Of a DNA stretch of 59,222 nt, positions 7,621 through 16,835 are shown in pieces. Under the pieces are notes generated by a model. It saw only the letters and a program-made list of their open reading frames with translations. It was not told where the DNA came from and did no database searches. The stretch spans positions 1 through 59,222 of IMG/VR virus record IMGVR_UViG_3300046511_000626; one strand, 5' to 3'. The number at the start of each line of letters is the position of its first letter. The stretch's first letter is position 1. This stretch comes from a virus. Made by a program: the position numbers and the translations under genes.

Positions 7621-8859
7621 TTAAGCCTGGAAGCCGTACGCCTGAGCGTTGTGGCGTGGCATGACGTTGTAAAGGTTCGTGCCCAGTCGCATAAACAGGG
7701 CGTCCATGCTGACGTTGTTCGGCATCGGCGCCCGACGCAGTCCGTAGTTCCAGCCCTTCTTGTTCGTCGGCCGAATCTTGAAGGATGACGCCTCGAGGAA
7801 GAACAACACTTCGCCGACCGTGATTGTCGTGTTCGAAGGGATATTGGATCCGGTCAGAGAAATTGCACCGGTGGCCAATCCTGCGTACGTGGGCGACAGG
7901 AACGATCCTGTCTGCGTCGACAGGCCGGAGCCGTCGACGAGATTGTTGTTTCCACCGATACCGCCTGTTGCTGCCAGCGACAGGAAGTCGGCTGCCAGGG
8001 ACGAGGGAGCCAGCGGATCGGCGAAGATTTCAACGCCGTTGAACGTCAAACCATCCCACTGAATATCGTGGTTCTTGTTGGACACGTCGCGCCGTTGCGC
8101 ATCGAGCGCGTTGGCGATCGCGACAAATCCAAGCACGTTGGTAATACCCAGGTCGGGCTTACCGCCGGTGACTGTGGTCTGACCCCAGAGGCGCATCAGC
8201 GCGTTGAAGTCGATCTGGCCGGGAGTACCGGAGGAATTTCCAAGGAACAGCGGCACGCTGTTCAGTGCCGGCCCGATGACCGTGTTTCGTGTGGCGCCAC
8301 CGTAGGTCGTGAAGATGTTTCCATCCCACGACGGATCGACACCGTTATTCAACGCCTCGGACAGTCCGTTGGAGTTGAGAACGCGATTCTGGGAAACGCC
8401 GGTACCGGAGGCCTGACCGTGACGGAACGAGTCCATCTCCAACATGGTGTTGATCATCTCGACCATGTTTTCCATCAGGATCTGGTACTGGTTCGCGATC
8501 ATCGACGGACCAGAGTTGATCACGCCGCCGGTACCGGAGCCGTCATCGAGCTCCCAGTCATCGAGCGGGTTCCAGGAGACGTAGGCCTTTGGCTGGAACT
8601 TCATACCTGTGTTCTGCTGCTGACGGGTGACCGTCACCGTAGAACCAGGAGCAACCGCGGCGCCCTGGGGACGTCCGTAGATGAAACCTTCGAACATTCC
8701 CGAACCGCCCAGGAACGGATCCCAGACGCCGGCACGTCGCAGCTTCGCCTGAAACGGCGTGTCGACGAACAGGTTCTGGAACACGACGTTCTTCCGGACC
8801 GATTCCAGATTTGTCGCGTCGATTTCGTTATAGAGCGGATCACCTAGAGTAAAAGGCAT
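7621..8859 (-). CDS. Major capsid protein
   Basis: A 412-residue protein that fits a major capsid protein by size, composition and position between the scaffold and decoration genes. It opens with a short N-arm and a helix (DATNLESVRKNVVFQNLFVD), carries a long helix in the first half (MIANQYQILMENMVEMINTM) as HK97-fold proteins have a spine helix, and ends with a basic segment and an aromatic C-terminus (MPRHNAQAYGFQA). GGAG lies seven bases before the ATG. The HK97 fold is inferred from context and helix pattern, not from a visible signature. Confidence 0.8.
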   Translation of the reverse strand: MPFTLGDPLYNEIDATNLESVRKNVVFQNLFVDTPFQAKLRRAGVWDPFLGGSGMFEGFIYGRPQGAAVAPGSTVTVTRQQQNTGMKFQPKAYVSWNPLDDWELDDGSGTGGVINSGPSMIANQYQILMENMVEMINTMLEMDSFRHGQASGTGVSQNRVLNSNGLSEALNNGVDPSWDGNIFTTYGGATRNTVIGPALNSVPLFLGNSSGTPGQIDFNALMRLWGQTTVTGGKPDLGITNVLGFVAIANALDAQRRDVSNKNHDIQWDGLTFNGVEIFADPLAPSSLAADFLSLAATGGIGGNNNLVDGSGLSTQTGSFLSPTYAGLATGAISLTGSNIPSNTTITVGEVLFFLEASSFKIRPTNKKGWNYGLRRAPMPNNVSMDALFMRLGTNLYNVMPRHNAQAYGFQA

Positions 8860-8875
8860 TGAGAAACTCCTTCAG

Positions 8876-9733
8876 CTAGTTCACGGTCGAACTGGCGTTC
8901 TGCGCGATGTCCTGGTTAATGAGCGACTGTGTGTACTGGTGTCGCTCCTGTTTGCTCATGGAGAGCGGATCCTTAACTGTCTTGGAATCCACACCCTTTC
9001 TCAGATTCGTAAACTCCGACGGTGCGCCCATCCGCACGTTCGGGTTATTGCCGAGGCGTTCGACCAGTTCGCGTTCCTTTTTCTGGAAACGCTCGTTGAC
9101 CTGCTTTTCGATTTCGGCATTCTGGCGTGTCGCGACGATCTCGGCACGCTTGGCCTCGAAGTTGTACTTCTGCGCGACATGGTCACGGAACTTCATGTGC
9201 CGGCCTTCGGCTTCGGCCGAAAGTGTTTCGATGTCGTCCGGGATCGGAGCTCCGTGCAGCCGCTGATACTCGCTGACCGCCCATGTGGCATTGGCCACCG
9301 CGCGGAGGCCCTCTTCCTTCGTCATAAACGAGGGGGAACCCGGTACCACGTTTGTATTGGCAACGTATCCGTTGGGATTGGGATTCGGGTTCGGATTGGG
9401 ATTCGCGTTCCGGTTGTATCCGGGAGCTTCCTTGGGAATAAAACCGTTAGCGCGACCCTGTTCGTTCTGAGTGCGATAGAACTGGAGCTCGGCTTCGAGC
9501 ATCGTTTTTTCGTTGCCCCACTGATCCAGCGCCGGCGCGATCTTCGTGTCGTACTGCTGGGCCTGTGCACGCTGGGCCGTTTCGGCCTGTTCCTTCAGTT
9601 GCGCGGCCGACTGACGGGCCTGTTCTGCGGTTGTCAGAACGGTGTCGAAGCCGGCGATAATTCGGGCATCGAGCCCGGCGATCTGTTCGTCGGTGAGTCC
9701 GGAAGCTTTCAATGTTTCTGCAACGGTTGGCAT
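8876..9733 (-). CDS. Scaffolding protein
   Basis: A 285-residue, highly charged, mostly helical protein immediately upstream of the capsid gene, the canonical position for a head-assembly scaffold. Residues 1-90 form a coiled-coil-like region (AEQARQSAAQLKEQAETAQRA), the middle has a disordered linker of alternating Asn-Pro (about residues 108-121), and the last 100 residues are helical and basic (EIEKQVNERFQKKERELVER). Such proteins line the inside of the procapsid and leave or are degraded during packaging. No protease is visible beside it. Confidence 0.8.
   Translation of the reverse strand: MPTVAETLKASGLTDEQIAGLDARIIAGFDTVLTTAEQARQSAAQLKEQAETAQRAQAQQYDTKIAPALDQWGNEKTMLEAELQFYRTQNEQGRANGFIPKEAPGYNRNANPNPNPNPNPNGYVANTNVVPGSPSFMTKEEGLRAVANATWAVSEYQRLHGAPIPDDIETLSAEAEGRHMKFRDHVAQKYNFEAKRAEIVATRQNAEIEKQVNERFQKKERELVERLGNNPNVRMGAPSEFTNLRKGVDSKTVKDPLSMSKQERHQYTQSLINQDIAQNASSTVN
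9366..9410. repeat. Hexameric repeat coding for (Asn-Pro)n linker
   Basis: Tandem six-base units of the type GGATTG/GGGTTC within the scaffold gene encode an Asn-Pro dipeptide run. The unit keeps the reading frame whenever it expands or contracts, so linker length may vary between relatives. Confidence 0.75.
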
Positions 9734-9742
9734 ACTTTCTCC

Positions 9743-10021
9743 TTAAACGGGTGGGTTCTGCTCCGGTCCTGGTTGCGGAGCCTGGGACAGCATTGCCGAT
9801 TGCGCTTCCTGGATTCCCGCCGCGGCCTTTTCAAGTCCTGCCGACAGCACAGGAGATTCCTGCGAGAGTCGTTTCAGAACCTGATAAATCTGGGCGAGTA
9901 TGACTTGCTGGGGATTCGCTGGTGCCTGAGATGGTGGGGCGCCGCCTGGCGCGCCTCCGGGAGCGCCGCCTTGTGGCGGTGGTGCTCCTCCTCCCATCGG
10001 CGGTGGGGTAGGTGACGACAT
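9743..10021 (-). CDS. Small Pro/Gly-rich head-region protein
   Basis: A 92-residue protein: the first 37 residues are almost only P, G, A and Q (GGAPGGAPGGAPP repeats), followed by a helix (PQQVILAQIYQVLKRLSQES and onwards) of about 40 residues. It lies 9 bp before the scaffold gene. A disordered tail plus a single helix suits a small adaptor or scaffold helper; unknown family. Confidence 0.6.
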   Translation of the reverse strand: MSSPTPPPMGGGAPPPQGGAPGGAPGGAPPSQAPANPQQVILAQIYQVLKRLSQESPVLSAGLEKAAAGIQEAQSAMLSQAPQPGPEQNPPV

Positions 10022-10120
10022 TTACTTTTTGCGTCCCTTTCGTCCGCCACGCTTCATACCACCAGCCATCTTGCGCATGTGCGGCTTGTGAGCGGACACG
10101 ATCTTCGTTTTCTTCCCCAT
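10022..10120 (-). CDS. Tiny arginine/lysine-rich protein
   Basis: Only 32 residues from the ATG at 10120, starting MGKKTKIVSAHKPHMRKM and ending in a GGRKGRKK tail. GGAG lies five bases upstream of this ATG; a longer frame reaching 10222 has no such signal and would cross the terminator hairpin. Its stop touches the start of the next gene. The strong charge suggests nucleic-acid contact, but the role is unknown. Confidence 0.55.
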   Translation of the reverse strand: MGKKTKIVSAHKPHMRKMAGGMKRGGRKGRKK

Positions 10121-10136
10121 CGCTTCTCCTCGGGCC

Positions 10137-10175
10137 AAAAAAAATCGGCCCAACAACAATTCGTTGCTGAGGCCG
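10137..10175 (-). terminator. Rho-independent terminator upstream of head genes
   Basis: On the minus strand CGGCC-T-CAGCAAC pairs with GTTGTTG-GGCCG (one bulged T, one G-U pair, 5-nt loop) and is followed by ATTTTTTTT. It stands between the gene at 10262-10495 and the head-gene cluster, so it would separate portal/packaging transcripts from capsid transcripts unless antiterminated. Confidence 0.8.
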
Positions 10176-10224
10176 ACTTTGGATCTCTCGCGAGAGAGGC
10201 AAAACGGAATCTCGTGACGCACAA

Positions 10225-10254
10225 GAATTACGCCAACAGATTCAATACTGTCAA
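10225..10254 (-). promoter_or_regulatory. Possible promoter with consensus -35
   Basis: A perfect TTGACA (10254-10249 on the minus strand) is followed after 18 bp by TAATTC, a poor -10. It lies between the 77-residue gene and the terminator at 10137-10175. If used, its RNA would meet that terminator first. Weak evidence because the -10 matches poorly. Confidence 0.25.
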
Positions 10255-10261
10255 CCGAATT

Positions 10262-10495
10262 CTACTGCATGCCTAAAATTTCGCGGATCTTATCGCGCTC
10301 CGGAGACGTCGCGCGGGTGCGCTCAATGAGAACAATCGTGCGAATTCCGCCTTCCTTGAGAGACAACGTCAACTGTCCAGTCGTCCGCTGGGATCGGACA
10401 ACTGAAATCAATTTCTCGATCGACACGCTCGAGTCCAACACGGTTTCCGTAATCAGGTAATCTTCGTTCTTTTTGATGATCGCGTCAGTATTCAT
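10262..10495 (-). CDS. Small protein following the portal gene, unknown
   Basis: A 77-residue protein, MNTDAIIKKNEDYLITETVL at its start, predicted as a mix of helix and strand with many charged residues. It overlaps the portal stop by 4 bp, so the two are translated together. No family recognised. Confidence 0.65.
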   Translation of the reverse strand: MNTDAIIKKNEDYLITETVLDSSVSIEKLISVVRSQRTTGQLTLSLKEGGIRTIVLIERTRATSPERDKIREILGMQ

Positions 10496-12654
10496 TTGCT
10501 GGTTTTGATGACCGGCCGCGGATTGGTTTTCTTATCCTTGACGATAAGTTTCGGTGGCGCCTGGTCCGATGCCGGTCGGCCGCCTCCGTGAACGCCCTGG
10601 TGTGGTGGTGATTTTTGCGGCGCGCCGGGGCCGCCTCCGCTTGGCGCACCGCCGCCCTCTGGTGGAGGCGCACCGTTGGGAGAAGCACCACTATCGGGAC
10701 CACCGATGCCGAGCTCGGCGGCGAACTGACGTTCCTGCGCAAGAATCGCGATCTGGATCTTCTTCCAGTTCACCCACTTTTCAAACTCGGTATCGCCAGG
10801 AATCTCACCGAAGTTTTCAATCCCCAGTTTCTTTGCGACCGTATGCGGCGATATCGGAAAGTCGCGGCTGTAGAGTGCCATATACTTCGCCTGTTCCTGC
10901 GCCTGTGTGATCTTCAGCAACGTCGACGGAACCGAAACGAGTCGAAGTTTCTTGGCAAAACTGCGTGCGCGCGTGAGCTGGTCGTACATCGACGCTCGGC
11001 TGACGACTTCGCCTTCGACCATATCGAAAGGCAATTCCCCGTTTACATACTCGTCTATCAGATGGGACGGAATCATGCTGGAGGGATCGAAGTCCATCAG
11101 AACGGAGGTGACCTTGTCGGGCCCAACGTATTCGATGATCCTGGCCGTATCCATCCACTGAGGGATCATCACCTTGAGCATGTTGGCCACTTTGGCGTTG
11201 CCCGATTCCATCGACGTCGCAATTCCTTTTGCGATCGGGCCAACGCTTTCCAGTGCCTTGTCGAAACTGTCGGGCGATAGATTCAGTTTCGCGTCCATCA
11301 GCGAACCAAGGTCGTTGATGCCCAACTGCCGTTCTTCCTGCTCCTTTAGGAATTGCTGAAACTTGTAATTCGTATCGGTGATCTGGACTTCGTCAGGTAG
11401 GAGCGACTGAAAGGTTTGCTTCGGGATCCCGTCGCCACCCATGCGAACGTTGGGCTCGAAGATATCGAAGTTTTCAACTTTCGGGCCACCCGTCGATGTT
11501 CGATCGTAGCCCATCGGCGGATTCATGCGCGCGGTTAGTACTTCGTCCATTCCACGTTCATGCTTGCGCTTTGTCTGCTCAACCGAACTGACCGATTCCA
11601 CCAGCGACAGCCCTAACGCTTCCCACGGCCAGTCGTCGACGGTATAGGCTACGGCCGGCATTTTCCCGTGCCAGTCAAACGCCGGCCCGTCATACATCGG
11701 CATCGACACTCCGGGATTGGTGATCATCAGGCGAAGATTGGGATACACACGGCAGTCCTGCAGTTGCGCTTTACGCATGACGGGCTGATTGTTCAGGACA
11801 CCGCCGGGAATGTCCTGGCCCAGCGTCGGCACCTTGTAAAACCAACTGGTGTCAACATCGCCCATCGGTAGTTCGAACCCAGTTTTGTTGATCCGAAGAT
11901 CACGGACGAACGTGTAACGGATTTCGCAGTACAGGTTTCCCCAGTTTCTGGTTTCTCCGCCGTATCGAAACTTCTCGGCCCAGTCCAGCCGCTTTGCCGT
12001 CAAGCGCGAAGGATACGTGCATTGATTCACCGGCAACAGGCTTGCCTGAAACAACGGGAATCGCGCGTGAGCTTCGGCGATCGGCATGTACTCGTAGATG
12101 GTGACTGCGTAGGCTTCCTGGATATCGTTGTTTGCCGGTACCTGAACCGGAAGCACATCGAGCAATCCCAGGGCATCGAAAATGATCTGTCGTTCGCCGA
12201 AGCCATAATCCTCGGCTTTGCATTTGGGCCAAAGATATCCAACGCCGGTAACGGCGGCCCACTGAAGAGCCTTGCGCAACTGCCGCGGAAACTGAGCCTC
12301 CGTGTAGATGCACTTCATCACGTTGTTTTCGATTTCAGCGAATTGCTTATACTGTGTGGCGTCTGAACCGACAGTACCGATTTCGCGAACGTCGGAGATG
12401 GTTTCGACAAACTTGCGGATGTTGTACTTCAGGTCATTACTGACCAGAGTCGATCGCCGGCGATCATTGAAGATGCCGTCGAATATCCTCATGTTGTGGG
12501 CCAGGTTCCGGTAGGAGCGCTGGCCGGAGATGTAACCCTCACCCTCTTGTATGGCTTCCTCTACCCAGCCGAGGCGAATCGTCGGGGCTGCCTCAAAAGG
12601 TGGTACCTGCCAGCTTGTGCTTGTGGGCAGGACTTCTCGAAGTACGACGCTCAT
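10492..12654 (-). CDS. Portal protein
   Basis: A 720-residue protein with the length and layout of P22-type podovirus portals, which form the dodecameric DNA channel at one capsid vertex. The first 450 residues are the conserved body (a DRRRSTLVSNDLKYNIRKFVE helix, LRKALQWAAVTGVGYLWPK, and the SLVESVSSVEQTKRKHERGM stem-like helix). A long helical region follows (FQQFLKEQEERQLGIND onwards), and the last 80 residues are a Pro/Gly-rich disordered tail. The gene lies downstream of the terminase in the expected order. Confidence 0.85.
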   Translation of the reverse strand: MSVVLREVLPTSTSWQVPPFEAAPTIRLGWVEEAIQEGEGYISGQRSYRNLAHNMRIFDGIFNDRRRSTLVSNDLKYNIRKFVETISDVREIGTVGSDATQYKQFAEIENNVMKCIYTEAQFPRQLRKALQWAAVTGVGYLWPKCKAEDYGFGERQIIFDALGLLDVLPVQVPANNDIQEAYAVTIYEYMPIAEAHARFPLFQASLLPVNQCTYPSRLTAKRLDWAEKFRYGGETRNWGNLYCEIRYTFVRDLRINKTGFELPMGDVDTSWFYKVPTLGQDIPGGVLNNQPVMRKAQLQDCRVYPNLRLMITNPGVSMPMYDGPAFDWHGKMPAVAYTVDDWPWEALGLSLVESVSSVEQTKRKHERGMDEVLTARMNPPMGYDRTSTGGPKVENFDIFEPNVRMGGDGIPKQTFQSLLPDEVQITDTNYKFQQFLKEQEERQLGINDLGSLMDAKLNLSPDSFDKALESVGPIAKGIATSMESGNAKVANMLKVMIPQWMDTARIIEYVGPDKVTSVLMDFDPSSMIPSHLIDEYVNGELPFDMVEGEVVSRASMYDQLTRARSFAKKLRLVSVPSTLLKITQAQEQAKYMALYSRDFPISPHTVAKKLGIENFGEIPGDTEFEKWVNWKKIQIAILAQERQFAAELGIGGPDSGASPNGAPPPEGGGAPSGGGPGAPQKSPPHQGVHGGGRPASDQAPPKLIVKDKKTNPRPVIKTSK

Positions 12655-12992
12655 ACTTTTTCCTCAACAGGCACGTTGAACGATCGGCGAGTGTGATAGC
12701 CACCTGTTGGGGTTCTCAATTTTTCGTCGTCGGGATCGCCTTTATCCAGAACCCAGAATCGTGCACCGTACGGGATTTCAATCAAGTCTGGCAATGTGTA
12801 GAATTTTTTGCAGTCGTAACATCCTGGAGGCGTGGGACTCCAGTTCCCTTCGAAGAAACCGTTGTACCAGATTCCAATACGGCCATCTGGCGCAATAACC
12901 ATGTTGTTTCCGCTGTGTCCGTCGTCAGACAGCCGACCGGTACCACAATTCGGACACATCAGCGGCCTACACTCTTCGTAAGTGAAACTCAT
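12651..12992 (-). CDS. Zinc-ribbon-like small protein
   Basis: A 113-residue protein with two cysteine pairs, MCPNCG near residues 12-17 and CYDC near residues 58-61, arranged as a single zinc-binding site with a tryptophan- and glycine-rich insertion between. It overlaps both neighbours by a few bases (ATGA type), inside the packaging gene block. Function unknown; zinc binding is inferred from spacing. Confidence 0.65.
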   Translation of the reverse strand: MSFTYEECRPLMCPNCGTGRLSDDGHSGNNMVIAPDGRIGIWYNGFFEGNWSPTPPGCYDCKKFYTLPDLIEIPYGARFWVLDKGDPDDEKLRTPTGGYHTRRSFNVPVEEKV

Positions 12993-13474
12993 CAGTGTCC
13001 ATCCTCATATCCGACGATATGCTGGAAACTCTCGCGCTTCATCTTCTTGTTTTCCCAATCCTCGTCGAGTCTGGCGATCGCAGCGCGACAGAACTCGCGA
13101 TTGACTTCGTTTCGCGCGTTCATCATGGACGTGACCAGTTCGGCGCGTACCTGTTGACGAATTGGACCCTCAATGGATTCGCGCTGTTCGTCGGTCATTT
13201 CGTTTTCGCGCTTTTCCTGCTCGCGATATTTCTTGTCCCAGCGATCGACTTCCGACGCCGTCCTGCAGACGATCTTCTCGAATCCCATTCTTGCGAACAG
13301 CGAAGGAAGCGGGAATTGCTCCGGAGCTCCGACCATGATCCGGCCGGTCGACTTCTGGTGATAGAACACGATCGCGATCTTCTTGACGGCCGGCCGACTC
13401 TGGCCGGGGATCCAGATTTCAGGCGCTTGCTTGCGTGGCGCCATGCTCGAAGGTAAGTAGAGTTTCGTCGTCAT
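12992..13474 (-). CDS. Helical packaging-region protein, unknown
   Basis: A 160-residue protein. The N-terminal third has strands (KIAIVFYHQKSTGRIMVGAP); the rest is a long charged helix (EVDRWDKKYREQEKRENEMT and onward, RAELVTSMMNARNEVNREF). It sits between TerL and portal genes. Its position hints at a packaging or head-vertex accessory but no family is recognised. Confidence 0.6.
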   Translation of the reverse strand: MTTKLYLPSSMAPRKQAPEIWIPGQSRPAVKKIAIVFYHQKSTGRIMVGAPEQFPLPSLFARMGFEKIVCRTASEVDRWDKKYREQEKRENEMTDEQRESIEGPIRQQVRAELVTSMMNARNEVNREFCRAAIARLDEDWENKKMKRESFQHIVGYEDGH

Positions 13475-13977
13475 CGCTTGTAGGGTAAGGCCTTCTCTGA
13501 AGCTTTAGTGGAAGGGGGTGCTTTCGAAATCTTCCTATTGGGGATACCGCTGGAAACCTGTTTTCGAGACGAAACGATTCCCTGTCTTTTGTCGCGGTCC
13601 GCCTGAATCTGCTTCGACTTCACGGCGTCAGAACTGGTCTGCATTCGTTTCAGTCCCTGCGAAAGAAGACTGGATTGTTCCGACAGGTCTTTTACCGCCG
13701 GCTCGGGTTCGGCTTGCGGTTTACGCTGAAGCTTCGATTGAAGGGCCTTGTTCCTCGTCGTCGCCTTGGCGGCCTCGCTTCGCATGTCCATGTTTTTCTG
13801 AATCTCGGAATCGCGGCTGTCGGGAATCTTCTTGCCGGCGACTCTGGCCTTTTCCTTTTCGGTATACTCCGAATCGGTCATGGACATTGGTTGAGGCGCC
13901 TTTCCAAATGGAGCATCATCGTTGGTATCAGATCCACCCAGGGACGGATCGTGCGGTGAGAATTTGCGCTCTGCCAT
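13471..13977 (-). CDS. Disordered, charged packaging-region protein
   Basis: A 168-residue protein low in hydrophobic residues and rich in K, S, D, Q and P, so mainly disordered, with some helical stretches (SEAAKATTRNKALQSKLQRK). It begins 3 bp after the TerL stop and overlaps the next gene by 4 bp. Unknown function. Confidence 0.6.
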   Translation of the reverse strand: MAERKFSPHDPSLGGSDTNDDAPFGKAPQPMSMTDSEYTEKEKARVAGKKIPDSRDSEIQKNMDMRSEAAKATTRNKALQSKLQRKPQAEPEPAVKDLSEQSSLLSQGLKRMQTSSDAVKSKQIQADRDKRQGIVSSRKQVSSGIPNRKISKAPPSTKASEKALPYKR

Positions 13978-13980
13978 TGC

Positions 13981-16101
13981 TTAGTCTCCTACGCTCATCG
14001 ACGCCACGTTAGCATATTCCTCTTTCAATTCCGGCAAAGTTCCTTTCCGTATCTGATAGGTCTTCTCACTGCGTTCGGCCGTCACGTCCATGTGGTGGCG
14101 GGTGAAGTAAGCCATCGCCGCGGCGCGAACGCGATCGTCCTTTTTGTTTTTCTGGTGTTCGATTTTGGTTTTGCCGGCGACGGTGATCTTTCGTTCCAGA
14201 TCCTGCATTTCCAGGATCAGCCATTTGCTGTTGGCCTTATACCAGCCGTTGGTCACAGCATCGATGAAACGATTCATCAGAATCGGTACCGACCAGGTTC
14301 CGGAGTAGAAGCCGTCTTTGACGGAGTTGGTCTCAACGACTTTCTTGTTGTCGTACCGGATCATCTGATGGTGGTAGAGAAAGCCCATCATTTTCAACTG
14401 GTGCTGACAGTCATCGCCGGGCCGCTCGCGCTGCTCAATACAAAACTTCGCGCCTCGAGGATCGCGGCATTTCTTTCCGTACCATGCGCCGAGCGCCGCA
14501 GCAAATCCGACAGCTTGCGCCGGATTGACTCGCAAACTGGTGAACTCGGCAACCTGCACATCCGGGAAATTTCCCTTCGCGCTATTGGTGACGTTGATCA
14601 CCGTACGATCCTCATCGGGCTTATTCATGCCATCGGCCGTGTCGATGCCGATGGAATAATCGCGGCCAGACTTCGGTTCCTCGTAGATGATCAAACGATC
14701 CAGCCACGGCGTTTCTTCCTTTTCGCTGATCGGCAGCAACGGAACGAGGATCCAACTGTAATCTTCTCCGCGGTGGGATCGCCATTCGATCTCGATGCGA
14801 TCGGCTTCGTAGTCGACCATTTCCGGATCCGGTTCGAAACCGTCGTCGATGGACTTTCCCAACACGGCGTAGGATCGAAAATCCACCTTTCGCGCTTCGG
14901 TTTGGACTTCGATGACATCGGGTCCGAACACGACGTCGTTCTTGCCGGTGAGCGCCTCTAAGTCGTCGGCCGGCATCTGCGAGGCCCAAGTCCGTTCGGT
15001 GTGTTTCTTCAGCGCCTCAAGGTAATTGAATTCCCAGAACCACTGTTGCTCGCGCGGCATGTGCCAGGTTGCGCCGGCCACTTCAGAAAGAAACGGCGTC
15101 GATCGGATGTAGAGCTCGCAGCGCTGAACGTGCTTGCGAGTTTCCTTGATCGGCATCCAGTCTTCAGGGATCGGGAACTTCTTGACCCAGTCCGCCTCCG
15201 GATACAGATCCGTTGCCAGCGGCCAGGGGATGAACAGCGGACAGAACCTGGAAATCCCCAGAGGAAACCCTTCTTTTGCGGTGCGCCAGAAGTCAGCTTG
15301 CCATCCGGTATTTCCGCCGCCGGTACCTTCGAAGACCTGGAAAAGTTTTCTCGACGGGTGAGTGGCGCGCAATACGCCTTCCTCGATTGTCTTTTTGGGA
15401 TTGGGAATATCGGCGAGCTCGGAAATATGAATCGCTGTCGGCGTCCATCCTTGCCCGATGCCGGTGGCCTGGGAGCCGGACTGAATCGAAAGAAGCGAAC
15501 CGTTACTGAATCCCATCTGCCCGATTCGATCTTTGGTCTGTCGCGGTACCAGCCACCACGGGCAACGCTGATAACAAATCTCGATGATGCGGCCGATCAA
15601 CTCGGACTTGTCCTGCTGGACCGAAGCCATGACGGCTTGTGTGTTGGGAATGAACAGGAGCCGATGAAGGAACAACAGCGCGGTCTCAGTCGAGATTCCG
15701 ACCTGGCGCGCCTTGAGTACGAAGATTTCGATCGCGACTTCCAGGTCTTCGAAATGCGCGACAAGCTGAAAGAAGATTTCCTGCGAGATGCGTGGATCGA
15801 AGCGGAAAATGTCGCCCTTCTCATCGCAGATAAACGCGTAGCGGCTTTGGAAGTAGTGAGCGTCACAGGCACAGATAATCTGTTCGTTCTGAACCCAGCG
15901 CTTGAGTTGACGTTTTTTGTTTTCCGTCATGCGCTGCGTGACCTGCACGTAGGAGTTTTTAGAATTGCTGACGATCTTTGTGACTTTGTTGACGTATTCC
16001 TTGAACTCGCTGATCTGGTCGATGGTGTGGTAGACCATTTCCCATTTCAGTTTTTGCGCATACGCGTGAAGCTTCTGTTCAATGAGCCGTTTTGAATACA
16101 T
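13981..16101 (-). CDS. terL: Terminase large subunit
   Basis: A 706-residue packaging motor. The ATPase domain shows the atypical Walker A KARQVGIST (residues 130-138) and a Walker B-like HISELAD (224-230). The C-terminal RNase H-fold nuclease begins with YSIGIDTADG (481-490, catalytic Asp) and continues with EDRTVINV. A 125-residue N-terminal extension contains two Cys (ICACD) before the ATPase core. It cuts concatemeric DNA and drives it through the portal. It overlaps the upstream small-subunit candidate by 1 bp. Confidence 0.9.
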   Translation of the reverse strand: MYSKRLIEQKLHAYAQKLKWEMVYHTIDQISEFKEYVNKVTKIVSNSKNSYVQVTQRMTENKKRQLKRWVQNEQIICACDAHYFQSRYAFICDEKGDIFRFDPRISQEIFFQLVAHFEDLEVAIEIFVLKARQVGISTETALLFLHRLLFIPNTQAVMASVQQDKSELIGRIIEICYQRCPWWLVPRQTKDRIGQMGFSNGSLLSIQSGSQATGIGQGWTPTAIHISELADIPNPKKTIEEGVLRATHPSRKLFQVFEGTGGGNTGWQADFWRTAKEGFPLGISRFCPLFIPWPLATDLYPEADWVKKFPIPEDWMPIKETRKHVQRCELYIRSTPFLSEVAGATWHMPREQQWFWEFNYLEALKKHTERTWASQMPADDLEALTGKNDVVFGPDVIEVQTEARKVDFRSYAVLGKSIDDGFEPDPEMVDYEADRIEIEWRSHRGEDYSWILVPLLPISEKEETPWLDRLIIYEEPKSGRDYSIGIDTADGMNKPDEDRTVINVTNSAKGNFPDVQVAEFTSLRVNPAQAVGFAAALGAWYGKKCRDPRGAKFCIEQRERPGDDCQHQLKMMGFLYHHQMIRYDNKKVVETNSVKDGFYSGTWSVPILMNRFIDAVTNGWYKANSKWLILEMQDLERKITVAGKTKIEHQKNKKDDRVRAAAMAYFTRHHMDVTAERSEKTYQIRKGTLPELKEEYANVASMSVGD

Positions 16102-16835
16102 CAGTTCCCATCAGTCAGCAACATCTGTGTCGATTCCAGGTCGGGGAATAGCTCGTCGACATCGGGTTCTTCCGGATGCGACGTATCGGGGGTCGGTTCC
16201 GGAGTCTCAGGAGTGCCGCCGGCGAAGTATTTGCCGATGAACGTTGCGCCCTTCGGTTGCGGCAGGAATCCCATCGCGGTATCGATCGCGTCACGATCCT
16301 TGTAGCCTCGAGGCGTTTTTGCAGCTTTGATTCGCGCGCGTATAACGTCGGGGTGAGAAGTGATTGCCAACACCTTAACGGCGTTTACCGAATGCTGGCG
16401 CAACGCGAAGATGATTTCTCCGAGCAGCGTGTTCATGTCGACTTTGGCTTTGACCGCCCACACTTCAAACGGAATTGCAGCGCGATCGCGTTCACTGGCC
16501 CGATCGTATTCCCGAAGAAACTTGACGATCGATGGATCGGTGGAAAATCGCATGGCGGTGACGACGGCCGGGATTCCGCCTTCGGCTTCCTCGAGGATGG
16601 GAGTCAGCCTGGCCGCACAGCGGAGCTCGTCTTCGTCGACTTCGTGTTTAACAAGCAAAGCTTCGATAAGTTCTGTGCTGAACTTCTCAGTCTTTGGTTT
16701 CTTCGTCGTCTTCGATTCCGGGTCCGGTTGGGAATTTTTCTTTTTCGTCGGGGTGGGCTTTGATGTACGCGGCCTCTCGCGGACCGAGCGTTGTCCACTC
16801 GTCGATTGGTTCGTCGCTTTCGCCTTGGTCTGCAC
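16101..16835 (-). CDS. Terminase small subunit candidate
   Basis: A 244-residue protein directly upstream of TerL with a 1-bp overlap. Residues 1-50 are a Lys/Pro/Ser-rich disordered tail. The middle is helical (FSTELIEALLVKHEVDEDEL, then VWAVKAKVDMNTLLGEIIFA), as expected for a DNA-recognition subunit, and the C-terminus is acidic and disordered. It starts at a GTG with GGAG seven bases upstream. The first 149 bp overlap the 3' end of the upstream gene in another frame. TerS is inferred from position and domain style, not from a signature. Confidence 0.5.
   Translation of the reverse strand: MQTKAKATNQSTSGQRSVRERPRTSKPTPTKKKNSQPDPESKTTKKPKTEKFSTELIEALLVKHEVDEDELRCAARLTPILEEAEGGIPAVVTAMRFSTDPSIVKFLREYDRASERDRAAIPFEVWAVKAKVDMNTLLGEIIFALRQHSVNAVKVLAITSHPDVIRARIKAAKTPRGYKDRDAIDTAMGFLPQPKGATFIGKYFAGGTPETPEPTPDTSHPEEPDVDELFPDLESTQMLLTDGN

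Noticed and set aside
14092-16095. Long plus-strand open frames opposite the terminase gene (289 and 364 codons)
   Set aside because: The minus-strand frame has all terminase motifs; the opposite frames have no ribosome sites, no family features and arise from GC-rich codon structure.
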